From Simmondsia chinensis (Eukaryota; Streptophyta; Magnoliopsida; Caryophyllales; Simmondsiaceae): a DNA stretch of 64,000 nucleotides. How positions within the stretch are numbered: position 1 is the stretch's first letter; every line of letters begins with the position of its first letter. Positions 19,890 to 30,192 of this stretch are shown here, piece by piece. The position numbers and the translations under genes were made by a program. Below the pieces are notes generated by a model. The model had not been told where the DNA came from. It did no database searches and saw only the letters and a program-made list of their open reading frames with translations. The stretch lies in NCBI GenBank assembly GCA_018398585.1, contig JAGTTD010000006.1, positions 3,608,501 to 3,672,500 of the forward strand, written 5' to 3'.

Positions 19890-20065
19890 AATATATGGAT
19901 AACTTGTGGTTTACCCATTATAATAATTTGGTCCGATAAGGATAAACGGGTCAAGTTTGGGTTGACTCCATTTACAATACCTCTCGCTTAATACGAACAC
20001 AACACATTTGCAAGCTTAATCTAAGTGTTTGTTTTGAGGCGGCTAGGGTTTCTCTTGTATGGCTA
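19890..20065. repeat. RH2 5' flank module, left part
   Basis: Paralogous to 5930-6140 upstream of RH1 (GTGTTTGTTTTGAGGCGG then TAGGGTTTCT). It is interrupted by an insertion at 20066 and resumes at 20861. Confidence 0.65.
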
Positions 20066-20860
20066 GCGGCGGATTTAAGTTAGTGAGCCCACCCTGAATT
20101 TTACATATAACAGGCCCAGGTTTTATAATTATATCTAAAGCCTACGTAAAACAAAGCCCAAGTCCACCCTAATTTTACCATAAACAATAACAAAGCCCAA
20201 CCCTACCCCAATTTCAACATAATCTTATTTATTTTCTTTTTCTGAAAATATCTGAACTAGATTATAAAATAAACATACTATATTATATATAATTACTAAA
20301 TTTTAATCATAATTCAAGTAAAATATTAATTAAAATTAATCCAATTTAAATTAAAAAAACCCTAACTAGCAGTCCCTACCTACATATCGAGTCATCAACC
20401 CCCTCCCTCTGCAAAATCAACCCCACCCAACCCCCACCACGGCGCCACCCCTACCGGTCCACCGTCACCGTTGTGACTCATGCTGACCACCACGGAGCTA
20501 GTGGTTCATTCCCCAAGCAACACTGTGTTTGCACTTCACAAGCAAAAAAGACAAACCCTAATCAATCACTTTTCACATACCACCAATCACCATATTGTAG
20601 CAACTTTCCCAATTTTCCATCGTTCTTAGCCACAGCCACCAGTCGTCGGTGACCAAAGCTGATTCCACCTCTCACACCAGTCATCTTGAATGTAAGTTTT
20701 ATAATACTTCCCTAGTTTGGTAAGTGCACTTTCTCTATTTTTTCATAGTTGTGAAATTATAAAAAAAATGTCAACTGCAAATTTTTTAATGATTTTGATT
20801 ATGTAATTTAATATTTTCTTATTCAAGCCCCCCATACCAAATTTCTAAATCCGCCACTGT
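20066..20860. mobile_element. Non-autonomous DNA transposon (MULE- or hAT-like)
   Basis: Inverted termini AGCGGCGGATTTA (from 20065) and AGTGGCGGATTTA (inverted, 20846-20858). Flanking repeats GTATGGCTA (20057-20065) and GTGTGGCTA (20861-20869) are a 9 bp duplication with one mismatch. The RH1 paralogue (about 6135-6160) lacks the insertion. No transposase frame. A 9 bp duplication favours a Mutator-like element. Confidence 0.6.
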
Positions 20861-20933
20861 GTGTGGCTATATATTCCTATAGAGAAAACCAACTGAGGAA
20901 AAAAATATTATTTGTACACTTCTAAGAAATAAT

Positions 20934-20987
20934 CCTAGACCCTGCTCACGGAGCCCTTGTGGTATTGGGCTTATTGTTGTTGTTGTT
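20934..20987 (+). mobile_element. 54 bp SINE tail with target duplication
   Basis: Only the 3' end of the TTG-tailed SINE body is present (AGACCCTGCTCACGGAGCCC ... TTGTTGTTGTTGTT). It is flanked by 15 bp repeats CTTCTAAGAAATAAT and CTTCTAAGAAATGAT (20919-20933, 20988-21002). The RH1 paralogue near 6205 is an empty site (CACTTCCAGAAAATAATGAA). Confidence 0.75.
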
Positions 20988-21100
20988 CTTCTAAGAAATG
21001 ATAAAAATCCTTGCAATTTCATGGATATAATTGACCTAACCATAAAATCTTGTGTATATTGTTTTCTTGTTGAATTTTTTAATTACTTGTTTGGTTTCTT

Positions 21101-22017
21101 TTTTTTTTTTTTTGATAATTAGCAAGAATAATCTCGCTATTCAAAAGTCGGCGCCTTAGACAAGAGACCCGAAAAGCACATACAAAGTGTGAGAAGTGGA
21201 AAAAAAAAACAAGAAACCTGAAAAAAAAATCTAACGCCCAAAAACAAAGCACCAAAACCTAACAGACTCCCAAATTCAAAGAAACCTGCAGCGACCTGAC
21301 TCAAACAAAAGCAACAGCACAACAAACCCACACAGAGCCACAAGGGCACAGCAATTGAAAAAAAGCAAGAACCTACATAGAAGAAGCTAACTAGACCCCA
21401 AAGCAAAGAACTGTAATAGGAGATGCAACCACAAACTCCTCAGCCCACAAACCAAAAGAGAGAGAGCAACCAACAGAAAAGAGCATAGCCTCAACCACAA
21501 CTGTACCAAACTAAATAAAAGCAGGACCACCACACCCCCTCAGCATCCAAAAGCAAACCGAACCAAAGACAAAAATGACCCAGCACCCTCCTGACCAAAA
21601 ACCAACCTCCGAACTGCACTCAAAACTACCAAAAAAAACCAACCAGCTCAATCAATGGAGACCAGAAAAGAAAGCAAAACCCACTATCCCAAAAGCACAC
21701 GCAGCCTCCCTCAAACGAACGAGACGCAACAAATAGCTACAAACCAGAAGACAGAAGATGCCACCCGTGCCAACAAACACATAGATGATACTCCAGGACC
21801 AAACACCTGAACTTGAACCAAAAAACAAGCAAATTAAGCCATTAGCTACGTGAACATCTTCCCAAGAGGAATGGGGAACCGACCGCGGGTTAACTGTTGG
21901 ATCATACTGGTCGGCCTTGATAATTATTTTAGCTATTTCATCCTCTATTCTTTGAAATCTCAGACCAAGTCTTTGGTTAACTATTGGATCATACTGGTCG
22001 GCCTTGATAATTACTCT
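21101..22017 (-). mobile_element. LINE fragment, ORF1 end plus 3' UTR
   Basis: Minus-strand insertion with a T-run at its 3' end (21098-21113) and 11 bp flanking repeats TTTGGTTTCTT (21090-21100, 22018-22028). On the minus strand the 5' end of the fragment encodes a short duplicated motif (IIKADQYDP.VN twice, 88 bp apart at the DNA level), then a T/G-rich 3' region ending CTCGCTAATTATC before the A-run. No reverse transcriptase is present. Confidence 0.6.
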
Positions 22018-22028
22018 TTTGGTTTCTT

Positions 22029-23572
22029 CGGGTCGACCAATCAAGTTATTTATAATTTATTTTTGTTAAAATTTCTCTCTTTCCAAACATAAATTACATT
22101 GTTTTTATTTATTGAATTTTTAATAAATTAATTAAGTAAAAACATAAAATAATTAGACATTAATATCAAGTTGTTTAATAAATTTTTATTATCTTGACGT
22201 TTAAAAACATAAAATAATTAGACATTAATATCAAGTTGTTTAATAAATTTTTATTATCTTGACGTTTTTGAAACTAATAAAATTAACCTTGACCTTTTTG
22301 ATTTAATAAAATAGTCTCGCTCTAGAGTGATTAAGTTATTTTTCATCAATTGAGCTAACATGCCAACTACTTTTTTATTAATGCAGTAGTAAAATAACAA
22401 AAGTACGCTTTAGTATTATTTTTCTTATGTCATTACCATAAAATTCGAGACTTTGTAATAAATAGAAAGTATCTGTTTTCCCTTAATTTGTATAAAAATA
22501 TAGTTATTAAAATTTTTTTTTTCATTTATATGACAAAAATTAGGGATCTTTTTATTGATAGGACAAAAACTTAAAAACTTTTTTTATTAATTTAAAAAGG
22601 TAAGATTTTAATATGAGATCAGTTTTTCATTATCTAATAAAAATTCATCTTATTTTACTAATTGATCCTTAAAAATGACAGTATAATATGAATTATACTA
22701 ACATTTTAAGTAAAAAGTGTACGGATTATGAAAACAATCATTAAATTTTAATAAAATATGTTTATATATTACACAAATTATGTGTCATCAATATTTTCTC
22801 ACAAGAACTCGTTGAATTTTAACAAAGGACTTATCAATTTAAAATAATAGAATTTTGTAGATTTGGGATTTTTTTTTCTATTTTTTTTTTATAGAAGATA
22901 AAAAATTTAAAAATTTACTCAAGCCATCAGTTTTTCAATTGAGGAAATTGAGAAACAATTGCCCAATCTCAAGTAGGGTCGGGTCGGGTCAACTTTGGGT
23001 TTGGGTTTGACTCTATGTTCGGGCTAATTCTAATCAGGTTGGGTCTTCGATCAGGTTTTGGATTGATCCATTGAGTTATTTTGATAATCTATTTTTGCTA
23101 AATTTTTTTTCTGTTTCAAAAGTAAAATCAAATTAGTTAAGAAAAAATATAAAGGTGTTAGATATTAATATTCATAAAAAATATTAAATCCTTAAATCTA
23201 TTTATATATCAATATACATGCTTTTTTTTTTTTGATAATGTTAGGTAATACAATTGAACACAGACGCCAAATAATAATACAATTGAACACACATATGTTA
23301 ATTTATGTATTAAAACACAACATAAGAATTTGAAATTTTAAAACTAATACAATATGATTTGACTGAAATTAACCAAATCTAAATAAAAAGATTCAAAAGT
23401 ATCTCTTTATTACAATATTAAAATTTCAAAAAATATTTCAAAAGTAGAAAATAGCGCCACAAATTTTGGAAATAAATTCACCCAAACGATATCTATAAAT
23501 ATGTAAAGACCTCTAACCCCCAATACAATTCTCACTACCTCCAAACAATTAAGTTTGCAAATTTAGCACCTC
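22029..23572. other. RH2 upstream intergenic, duplicated modules
   Basis: Contains the module shared with 15062-15320 and 31070-31330 twice (22029-22170 and about 22980-23190) and a 65 bp tandem duplication (22141-22205, 22206-22270). The RH2 promoter is at its right end: a degenerate TAGCGCCAC (23452-23460) and a TATA box CTATAAATATG (23493-23503), about 80 bp before the ATG. Confidence 0.55.
22141..22270. repeat. 65 bp tandem duplication
   Basis: Two adjacent, practically identical copies beginning AACATAAAATAATTAGACAT, period 65. Their near-identity suggests a recent event. Confidence 0.85.
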
Positions 23573-24253
23573 ATGGCAAGTATCACAATCAATCCCGATC
23601 GTTATTACAAATATTGCACTGCTGATGTAGAGAGATTATATGATATTTTTCACAGTAATGTCAATTCCCCCAACCTTGACGTCCACATTAGCGTCTTATG
23701 TCACCACGTCATAAATGGCTACGAGGGCCCCGCCTACACCATTGGCTCCACTACGGTCATCCCGGACCAATTTGCCACGTGGGGCAATCTTGTTGGCCTT
23801 CTCGCTCATCCCTACATGGACCTCCCCTCTAGTCATCAATGGAATATCTTCTCCCATCTTAATTACATCATCTACTTTGTTATTGCTGACCTTTCTCCAC
23901 TGTTGTGTGATGTCCACACTAAACGCCGCCTACAATATCAAGTCAAGATCCGAATTGTTGTTGATGAAGAGGACGAGGACGAGGAGATAATTGACCAAGT
24001 TGCTAATTTGTCATTCCAGGAGGCGTGCCCCCCGGAGTATGATAAGCCAAACGGGATGGCAGTCACGGCAATGCTGGAAAAGGTTTATGTAGCAATGGAA
24101 GAATGTTGTGTTGTGTGCTATGAGGATATGAAACTAGCAGAGACAGCAGCAAGGCTACCGTGCAAGCACATGTTTCACCATACGTGCATTTTTAAGTGGT
24201 TAAGCGAGTATAGTCGTCTATGTCCTCTTTGCCGGTTTGAGTTACCAATTTGA
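23573..24253 (+). CDS. RING-H2 finger protein RH2 (intact)
   Basis: 226 residues, no intron. The ATG at 23573 matches the start shared by all copies (ATGGCAAGTA). The N-terminal about 130 residues match no domain I recognise but are conserved across the family. Residues about 132-142 are acidic (DEEDEDEE). The C-terminus is a complete RING-H2 finger: C179, C182, C197, H199, H202, C205, C217, C220, ending FELPI. RING-H2 proteins usually act as E3 ubiquitin ligases that recruit an E2, with the substrate bound by the variable N-terminus. No signal peptide or membrane segment is seen. The promoter has a TATA box and one degenerate TGGCGCCA-type site. RH2 is the only copy with both an open frame and all eight zinc ligands. 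The ligase function is inferred from the domain. Confidence 0.85.
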   Translation: MASITINPDRYYKYCTADVERLYDIFHSNVNSPNLDVHISVLCHHVINGYEGPAYTIGSTTVIPDQFATWGNLVGLLAHPYMDLPSSHQWNIFSHLNYIIYFVIADLSPLLCDVHTKRRLQYQVKIRIVVDEEDEDEEIIDQVANLSFQEACPPEYDKPNGMAVTAMLEKVYVAMEECCVVCYEDMKLAETAARLPCKHMFHHTCIFKWLSEYSRLCPLCRFELPI

Positions 24254-24843
24254 GTTTAGTTTGCATTTTTTTTATTTTCTTCGAAACAATATAAGTTGGA
24301 TTCAAATTCATATGAAATATATGAAAAGAAACATGAATTATTGAATGGATATATGTTTTATGGGTAGTTTGATTTCTTTACATTTATACTTTTAGAGGGA
24401 CTTTGTTAATGTTTGTATTGTATTAGGAATGTAAACGTGTTAGCTTCTTGTTGAATTTGAGTTTGAAACGAGCCATTTAAGGAGCATTCAAATTTTGTTT
24501 AAACTCGATTTACTAAGACTACCAGGATATTATACCATATTTGAGAAATATCCAATTTAAATCGAATGCTTTTAATACTTTTATTAACAATGACTAATTA
24601 ATAAAAATCTCTCTTTGTAATGACAAAAAAAAAATAATTTCTAAAGAAGAATATGACGCCACTAATGCAATTTTTCTTAAATAAAGTATATGGCGCCCGA
24701 ATATTTTTAAATATTTTAAACATTTAATTTTGTGCATAATTCGCCAAATTTAAATCTATAAATATGTAAAGTCCCCCACCCATACCCCATATACCAACTG
24801 CAAAGAATTCATCGTTCTAAGAAAGTTAAAAAATTTAGTGTTC
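24254..24843. promoter_or_regulatory. Spacer between RH2 and RH3, RH3 promoter
   Basis: First the RH2 3' flank (GTGTAAACGTGTTAGCTTC, cut short), then the RH3 5' flank. ATGACGCCA (24653-24661, one change) and TGGCGCCC (24691-24698) lie about 37 bp apart, upstream of TATAAATATG (24757-24766), which is about 87 bp before the RH3 ATG. Confidence 0.6.
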
Positions 24844-25541
24844 ATGGCAAGTACCATTCCCGATCCCAGTCCTCTCTATTCGTATTACATTATCTATACA
24901 GAGCGTTTACCTGACATCTCTCACTATAATGTCAAGTTTCCCAACCTTGACATTCGCATCAGCCTCATATGTTGCAATACCATCAACGACCGCTACTACC
25001 CCATATTCACCGGCACCACTAGAGTCATCCCAGATGAACGTGTCACGTGGCTCTATCTATTAAACCTACTCACTGACCCTCACATGGGCCTCCCCTTTGG
25101 AGATTGTACAGCACTTTTCACAACATTAGCTCCTCCATCTTCAATGCTATTGCCACCCTTCCTCCGCTGCTGCATGGCGTCCACCCTAGACGTCGATTGC
25201 GATTTCAAGTCGAGATTGACCTTATGACTATCGAATCAAATGAGGAAGGCGAGGATGAGAATGAGAAAGAGGAGGAAATTAACCAAGTTATTGAACTATC
25301 TTTTCAAGAGGCAAGTCCACCTGAGTATGATAAGCCAGATGAGGTGGCGCTCGCGGCTGCTTTGGAGGAGGTAAATGTGGCTAAGGAAGAGTGTTGTGTA
25401 ATGTGTTATGAAGAGATGACAGTTGGGTAGGAGGCGAAGAGACTACAATGTGGGCACGTGTTTCACTATGTGGGCATTTTCTAGTGGTTAAGCGATTATA
25501 GTCGTCTATGTCCTCTTTGCCGGTTTGAGTTACCAATTTGA
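24844..25541 (+). pseudogene. RING-H2 family pseudogene RH3
   Basis: The start ATG is at 24844 (a GTG six bases upstream is not the real start). The N-terminal frame is open to about 25110. A one-base deletion near 25106 (GGAGATTGTACAGC, where RH6 has GGAAATTGTTACAAC) then shifts the frame. The second half is open to TAG at 25428-25430, where relatives have CAG, and another TAG replaces the AAG after the third Cys-His group. The acidic block (EEGEDENEKEEE) and the first Cys pair (CCVMCYEE) remain. It is closest to RH6 and RH7. Confidence 0.85.
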
Positions 25542-26749
25542 GTATAGTTTGCATTTTTTTTTAATTTTCTTCGAAACAATATAAGTTGGATTCAAATTCA
25601 TATGAAATATATGAAAAGAAACATGAATTATTAAATGGATATATGTTTTATTGGTAGTTTGATTTCTTTGTATTTATATTTTTAGAGGGACTTTGTTAAT
25701 GTTTGTATTATATTAGGAGTGTAAATGTGTTAGCTTCTTCTTGAATTTCGGATGTAACCTGTTTTTGACCCGTGTAACCTATTTTTGACAAAATTTTCGA
25801 TAATTTATATTCCAAATTATAATACAGCAGTTCAGGCTTATCTATAATTTATACTTATTTCAGATTGTCTATAATTTAAATTCCATATTATCCCGGCTAT
25901 TGCTACGAGCCTAAATCAAGCGAGTGGTTGAATCGGCAAATATCATTCTATTTTACTCGATTTAGCACGAAATTTAGTTTTGATACTAGGCTCAACTAAA
26001 CTTCTTGTTCTAATGGAATACGTGAAATTTATCAAATATTTTTACGCAATGCTAGTTCAAATATATTACAACTTGGAATTACATCCTGAACTGGGAAAAA
26101 GATATTTATAGTATTTTTTTTCTAAAATTTATCGTTTAAGTATTTTGAGATGTATTAATTTATTATTTATATGTTTAGATATTAAAATATTTTTAAATTG
26201 CTGATATGAGAATCAGTGTAAAGTTTTTTATTTTAAATAAAAAAGACAAATAGAATATAAATTTTCAAAATTTATTCCTTGAAATTAAAATCTCGTTGAT
26301 TTAGTTTAACATAAATAAGTTATATACCAATAATTTAAAGGGTTATTTATGTCTAAGTCCCTATATTTTATCAATTATGTCAATTAAATCCATGTAGAAG
26401 TTACATGGTGTTGCTCATATGTAACATAATTATGCCGTTGAAAAGCACAGTAGCACAATCTGAAGGCAACTCGTAGGAACACCAAGACACTCAAAACAAT
26501 AGGCTGCTTGTAATCCAGACTCCAACACACAAAACGCCAAACCACCTAAAACAACATATCCGATAAGGATATCCCTTACAACAAACAACTAAACGATCCA
26601 CGAGATTGTAGTTAGTGGCTTGTTTGTGAATGTGGTTCCTTTGTGTCATCCCAATTTGCACTTATTATTTCTTTTAGAGTAATTTATATCCTATTACCCT
26701 ATATTTTACGCAGTTTATCAATTCAATTCATATGTTATTATCCGTAGTA
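25542..26749. repeat. RH3 3' flank, duplicated module copy A
   Basis: Highly similar to the RH7 3' flank (54190-54418 plus 59478-60500). Landmarks are AGCTTCTTCTTGAATTT, TTTACTCGATTTAGCACGAA, TTTTTACGCAATGCTAGTTC, AAAGGGTTATTTATGTCTAA and GACATATCCGATAAGG-type words. It is split by the copia element at 26755 and resumes at 30193. Confidence 0.75.
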
Positions 26750-26754
26750 ATAGT

Positions 26755-27353
26755 TGTTGCGTTTATGTCTCTCAAATTACTTATTTTAAGTTTATGTGTT
26801 GCGGTAGGGTCACCGATCGATCAGGTGATTTAAGTAAATTTTTTTGGGATTTTGGGCCGTAAGAGGGCAGGTCGATCGGGTGTTTCCCGATTGAACGGGT
26901 CCTCCCAAACCTGCGCCTATAAATATGGACGTAGGGTTTACGTCACTTACGATCCAAATTAAGAGTGAGGCGCTGCCATTGAGAGAGAGAGAGGTGATTT
27001 TGTAATTCCTCAAATTCACATATTCGAGTGCTACGAGAGTTAAGAGAAAGCGATTGTAATTCTTTCATAGTTCTCGTTCAGAGGAAGTGTCGTTGTAATT
27101 CTTCCGTTCAATATTAATAAAGAATCTCCATCTCCGCCCGTGGTTTTCTCCCCTCTCGATTGTATAGGGGTTTCCATATAAATCCTTATGTGTTCATATT
27201 TGTTCTTTCTTTCTCATATATTTGTTTACTTCTCGTTTGTGTGAGTCATATTATTTGAATCGAATCAAGTGATTAGGGTTTATACTTCCGTATTAAGATT
27301 TTCCTCTCAAATTGGTATCATAGTATATCAGTTTTGTTAAGATTTGCCGCACA
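26755..27353 (+). repeat. 5' LTR of the copia-type element
   Basis: 599 bp, starts TGTTGCGTTTATG and ends GCCGCACA. Contains TATAAATATGGACG (26917 region) as a probable promoter and AATAAAGAATC as a possible polyadenylation signal. Runs of GATCGATCGGG-type words lie in U3. Confidence 0.9.
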
Positions 27354-27392
27354 AATTGGTATCAGAGCCCTGTTTATTTCAATTTGATACTA

Positions 27393-28973
27393 TGACGTCT
27401 GCAATTAGATCCGAAGTTGAGAAGTTTGGTGGTCAAGGGAGCTTCAGTTTATGGCAGGTCCCGTTGAGGGCCTCTTGACTCAAAGTGGCTCGAAGAAAGT
27501 TTTAGATGGGATAGAGAAGAAATCAGAGAATCTTACAAAAGCACAATGGAAGGAGTTAGATGAGAAGGCACTCACTGCAATTCAGTTATGTCTTACCGAT
27601 GACGTTTTCACAGAAGTTCTGGAAGTGAAGACTCTAAGGAGTTGTGGGAAAAATTGCAGGATATGTTCTGTTTCAAGTCCGTCTCCAACAAACGCGCAGT
27701 TAAGTGCCGGTTATTCACGTTTCGTATGTCAGAAGGTACGTCACTTAAAAATTACGTCGATGAATTTAATTCAATTATTCAAGATTTGAAAGAATTGGAT
27801 GATGTTCCTGAGGATGAAGATCAGGCAATATTGTTATTATGTTCTCTCTCTGCTTTATATAAGCGTTTTGTTGAAAGCATGATTTATGGTGGTAGACAAA
27901 TCATATCTGTTGATGAAGTTACGAGAAACCTACTGAGTAAAGAACGTGTAGATAGAGAATTATCTGATTCTGTTAATAACTCCGGTAGTGGTTTATTTGT
28001 GATGGGGAGAACTGAGTATGACCATAGTGGAAGCAAGTCTAAGTCTAGGTATCAAGACCTAACCTGTAACTATTGTCATAAGAAAGGGCACACTAAGAAA
28101 GACTGTTACAAGCTTAAAAGAAAACTTGAAGCAGATAACAGGTCTGACCAGAGATTCATAGTAGCTAATGCTGTGGATGGTGAGAATGACGATCTTCTAC
28201 TATCTATGTCTGAACCTCAGTCCAATATGAGAGATAGTTGGATTTTGGATTTGGGTTGCTCTTATCATGTATATCCTAATCGAGATTAGTTTTCCACGTA
28301 TGAGTCAGTTCGAGGTGGAGTTGCTTTGATGGGTAATGATACTTCATGCAAAATTCTGGGTATAGGAATAATTCATTTTAGGATGTTCGATGGCACTATC
28401 AGGGTTCTAAGCGATGTTCGTCATGTCCCTGATTTGAAGAAGAATCTCATCTCTTTAGGTACTCTTGAGTCTAAAGGGTATAGGTACATAGCTGAAGGTG
28501 GAGTTTTGAGGGTCGTTAAGGTTGCTTTGACAGTTATGAAGGGTTTAAAAGAAAACTTGAAGCAGATAATAGGTCTGACCAGAGATCCATAGTAGCTAGT
28601 ATTGTGGATGGTGAGAATGACGATCTTCTACTGTCTGTGTCTGAATCCCAGTCCAATATGAGAGATAGTTGGATTTTGGATTCGAGTTGCTCCTATCATG
28701 TCTGTCCCAATCGAGATTGGTTTTTCACGTACGAGTCAGTTCGAGGTGAAGTTGCTTTGATGGGTAATGATACTTCATGCAAAGTTCTGGGTATAGGAAC
28801 AATTCGTTTTAGGATGTTCGATGGGAGTATCAGGGTTCTGAGCGATATTCATCATGTTCTTGATTTGAAGAAGAATCTCATCTCTTTAGGTACTCTTGAG
28901 TCTAAAGGGTAGAGGTACATAGCTGAAGGTGGAGTTTTGAATGTCGTTAAGGGTGCTTTGACAGTTATGAAGG
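27393..28973 (+). pseudogene. copia gag and protease relic
   Basis: Frames at 27451-27789 and 27642-28289 overlap with a frameshift. Together they cover a copia gag (region with KNYVDEFNSIIQDLKELDD), a CCHC knuckle CNYCHKKGHTKKDC and the protease start DSWILD.G.SYH. The protease motif is DLG in the first copy and DSS in the second, neither being the expected DSG, and a TAG stop follows the first. The protein is inactive. Confidence 0.8.
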
Positions 28974-28974
28974 G
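28114..28974 (+). repeat. 431 bp internal tandem duplication in the copia element
   Basis: Units 28114-28544 and 28545-28974 both start TTAAAAGAAAACTTGAAGCA and end CAGTTATGAAGGG. They include the protease segment. The copies differ at scattered bases, including TAG versus TGG. Confidence 0.85.
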
Positions 28975-29591
28975 CAAAAGGTTAGGTACTCTGTATGAGC
29001 TTGTCGGTTCCACAGTTGCTAGATCTGTTGCAGTATCTTCATCATCCTTGCCGTTGACAGAACCAGAGATCACAAATTCAGAGCGTTTGAGATTGGATCC
29101 TTCAGGTGATAGGGGTCTATTTGAGCACAGTGTGAGAGGCTCTTTGTGTGGTCAGTCTAAAGGGCTGATATTATATGAACAAGGGCTTTATGGGAAGCAA
29201 AAAGGTTTTCGCTTCAAGCAATTTCTGACGAGTAGACGTGTCACGTTTGGTGAGTCTTCGTTATTGTCTCCACAGAAGATGTCATCAGTTAATTGTGATT
29301 CATTTCAGGTGAGTAAGCAAGAGGGAGTTCAGTTTCAGTTGAGTAACACAGTTCAGCAGCAGGTGGCTGTTTCAGATAATGTGTCAAGAGCTAATTCAGA
29401 GAAGAAGAAGATTGGCATTGCTGATAGCCTCTCAGATATGTTCACTCAGTTACTACCTAGCAGGAAGTTCAAGCTTTGCTCGGACTCGGTTAGATTTCAT
29501 GTTTCATTGAGATAACCCCGTGTGTGGGGTGTTTAGTGGAGAAGGTGGAGGAAATTCTTTCATGTATGTAATTTGAGCCAAAGTGGAGATT
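28975..29591 (+). other. copia internal region after the pol deletion
   Basis: An open frame (to 29515) of mixed composition joins the end of the protease region to the 3' leader. I recognise no integrase or reverse transcriptase motif in it. The polypurine-like AAAGTGGAGATT precedes the 3' LTR. Confidence 0.5.
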
Positions 29592-30187
29592 TGTTAGGTT
29601 AATGTCCCAAATTACTTGTTTTAAGTTTATGAGTTTCCGTGGGGTCACCGATTGATCGGGAGGGAGGCCTGATCGATCGGGTGATTTAAGTAAATTTTTT
29701 TGGGATTTTGGGCCGTAAGAGGGCCGATCGATCGGGTCCTCCCAGACCTGCGCCTATAAATATGGACGTAGGGTTTGCATCACTTATGATCCCAATTAAG
29801 AATGAGGCGCCGCCATTGAGAGAGAGAGATGGTTTTGTAATTCCTCAAATTCAGATATTCAAGTACTACGAGAGTTAAGAGAAAGTTATTGCAATTCTTT
29901 CATAGATCTCGTTTAGAGGAATTGCGTTGTACTTCTTCCGTTCAGTATCAATAAAGAATCTCCATCTCCGCCCGTGGTTTTCTCCCCTCTCGATTGTAGA
30001 GGGGTTTCCACGTAAATCCTTGTGTGTTCATATTTGCTCTTTCTTTCTCATATATTTGCTTATTTCTCGTTTGTGTGAGTCATATTATTTGAGTCGAATC
30101 AAGTGATTAGGGTTTACGCTTCCGCATTAAGATTTTCCTCACAAATTGGTATCAAAGTATATCAAATTTGTTAAAATTTGCCGCACA
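29592..30187 (+). repeat. 3' LTR of the copia-type element
   Basis: 596 bp, starts TGTTAGGTTAATG and ends GCCGCACA. Clearly homologous to the 5' LTR but with many substitutions and small indels, so the insertion is not recent. Confidence 0.9.
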
Positions 30188-30192
30188 ATAGT

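Larger units (their letters stand above)
26755..30187 (+). mobile_element. Ty1/copia-type LTR element lacking pol
   Basis: Two LTRs of 599 and 596 bp with TGTT...GCACA ends and a perfect 5 bp duplication ATAGT (26750-26754, 30188-30192). A Met-initiator tRNA primer site TGGTATCAGAGCCC (27357-27370) and a purine tract before 29592 fit the plus orientation. The interior keeps a broken gag and a protease fragment. Integrase, reverse transcriptase and RNase H are missing, so mobilisation would need another element. The paralogous RH7 flank (about 60499-60515) is the empty site. Confidence 0.9.

Noticed and set aside
28937..29515. 192-codon frame as a host gene
   Set aside because: It lies between the duplicated protease segment and the 3' LTR of the copia element and begins inside the duplicated unit, so it is element-internal sequence.
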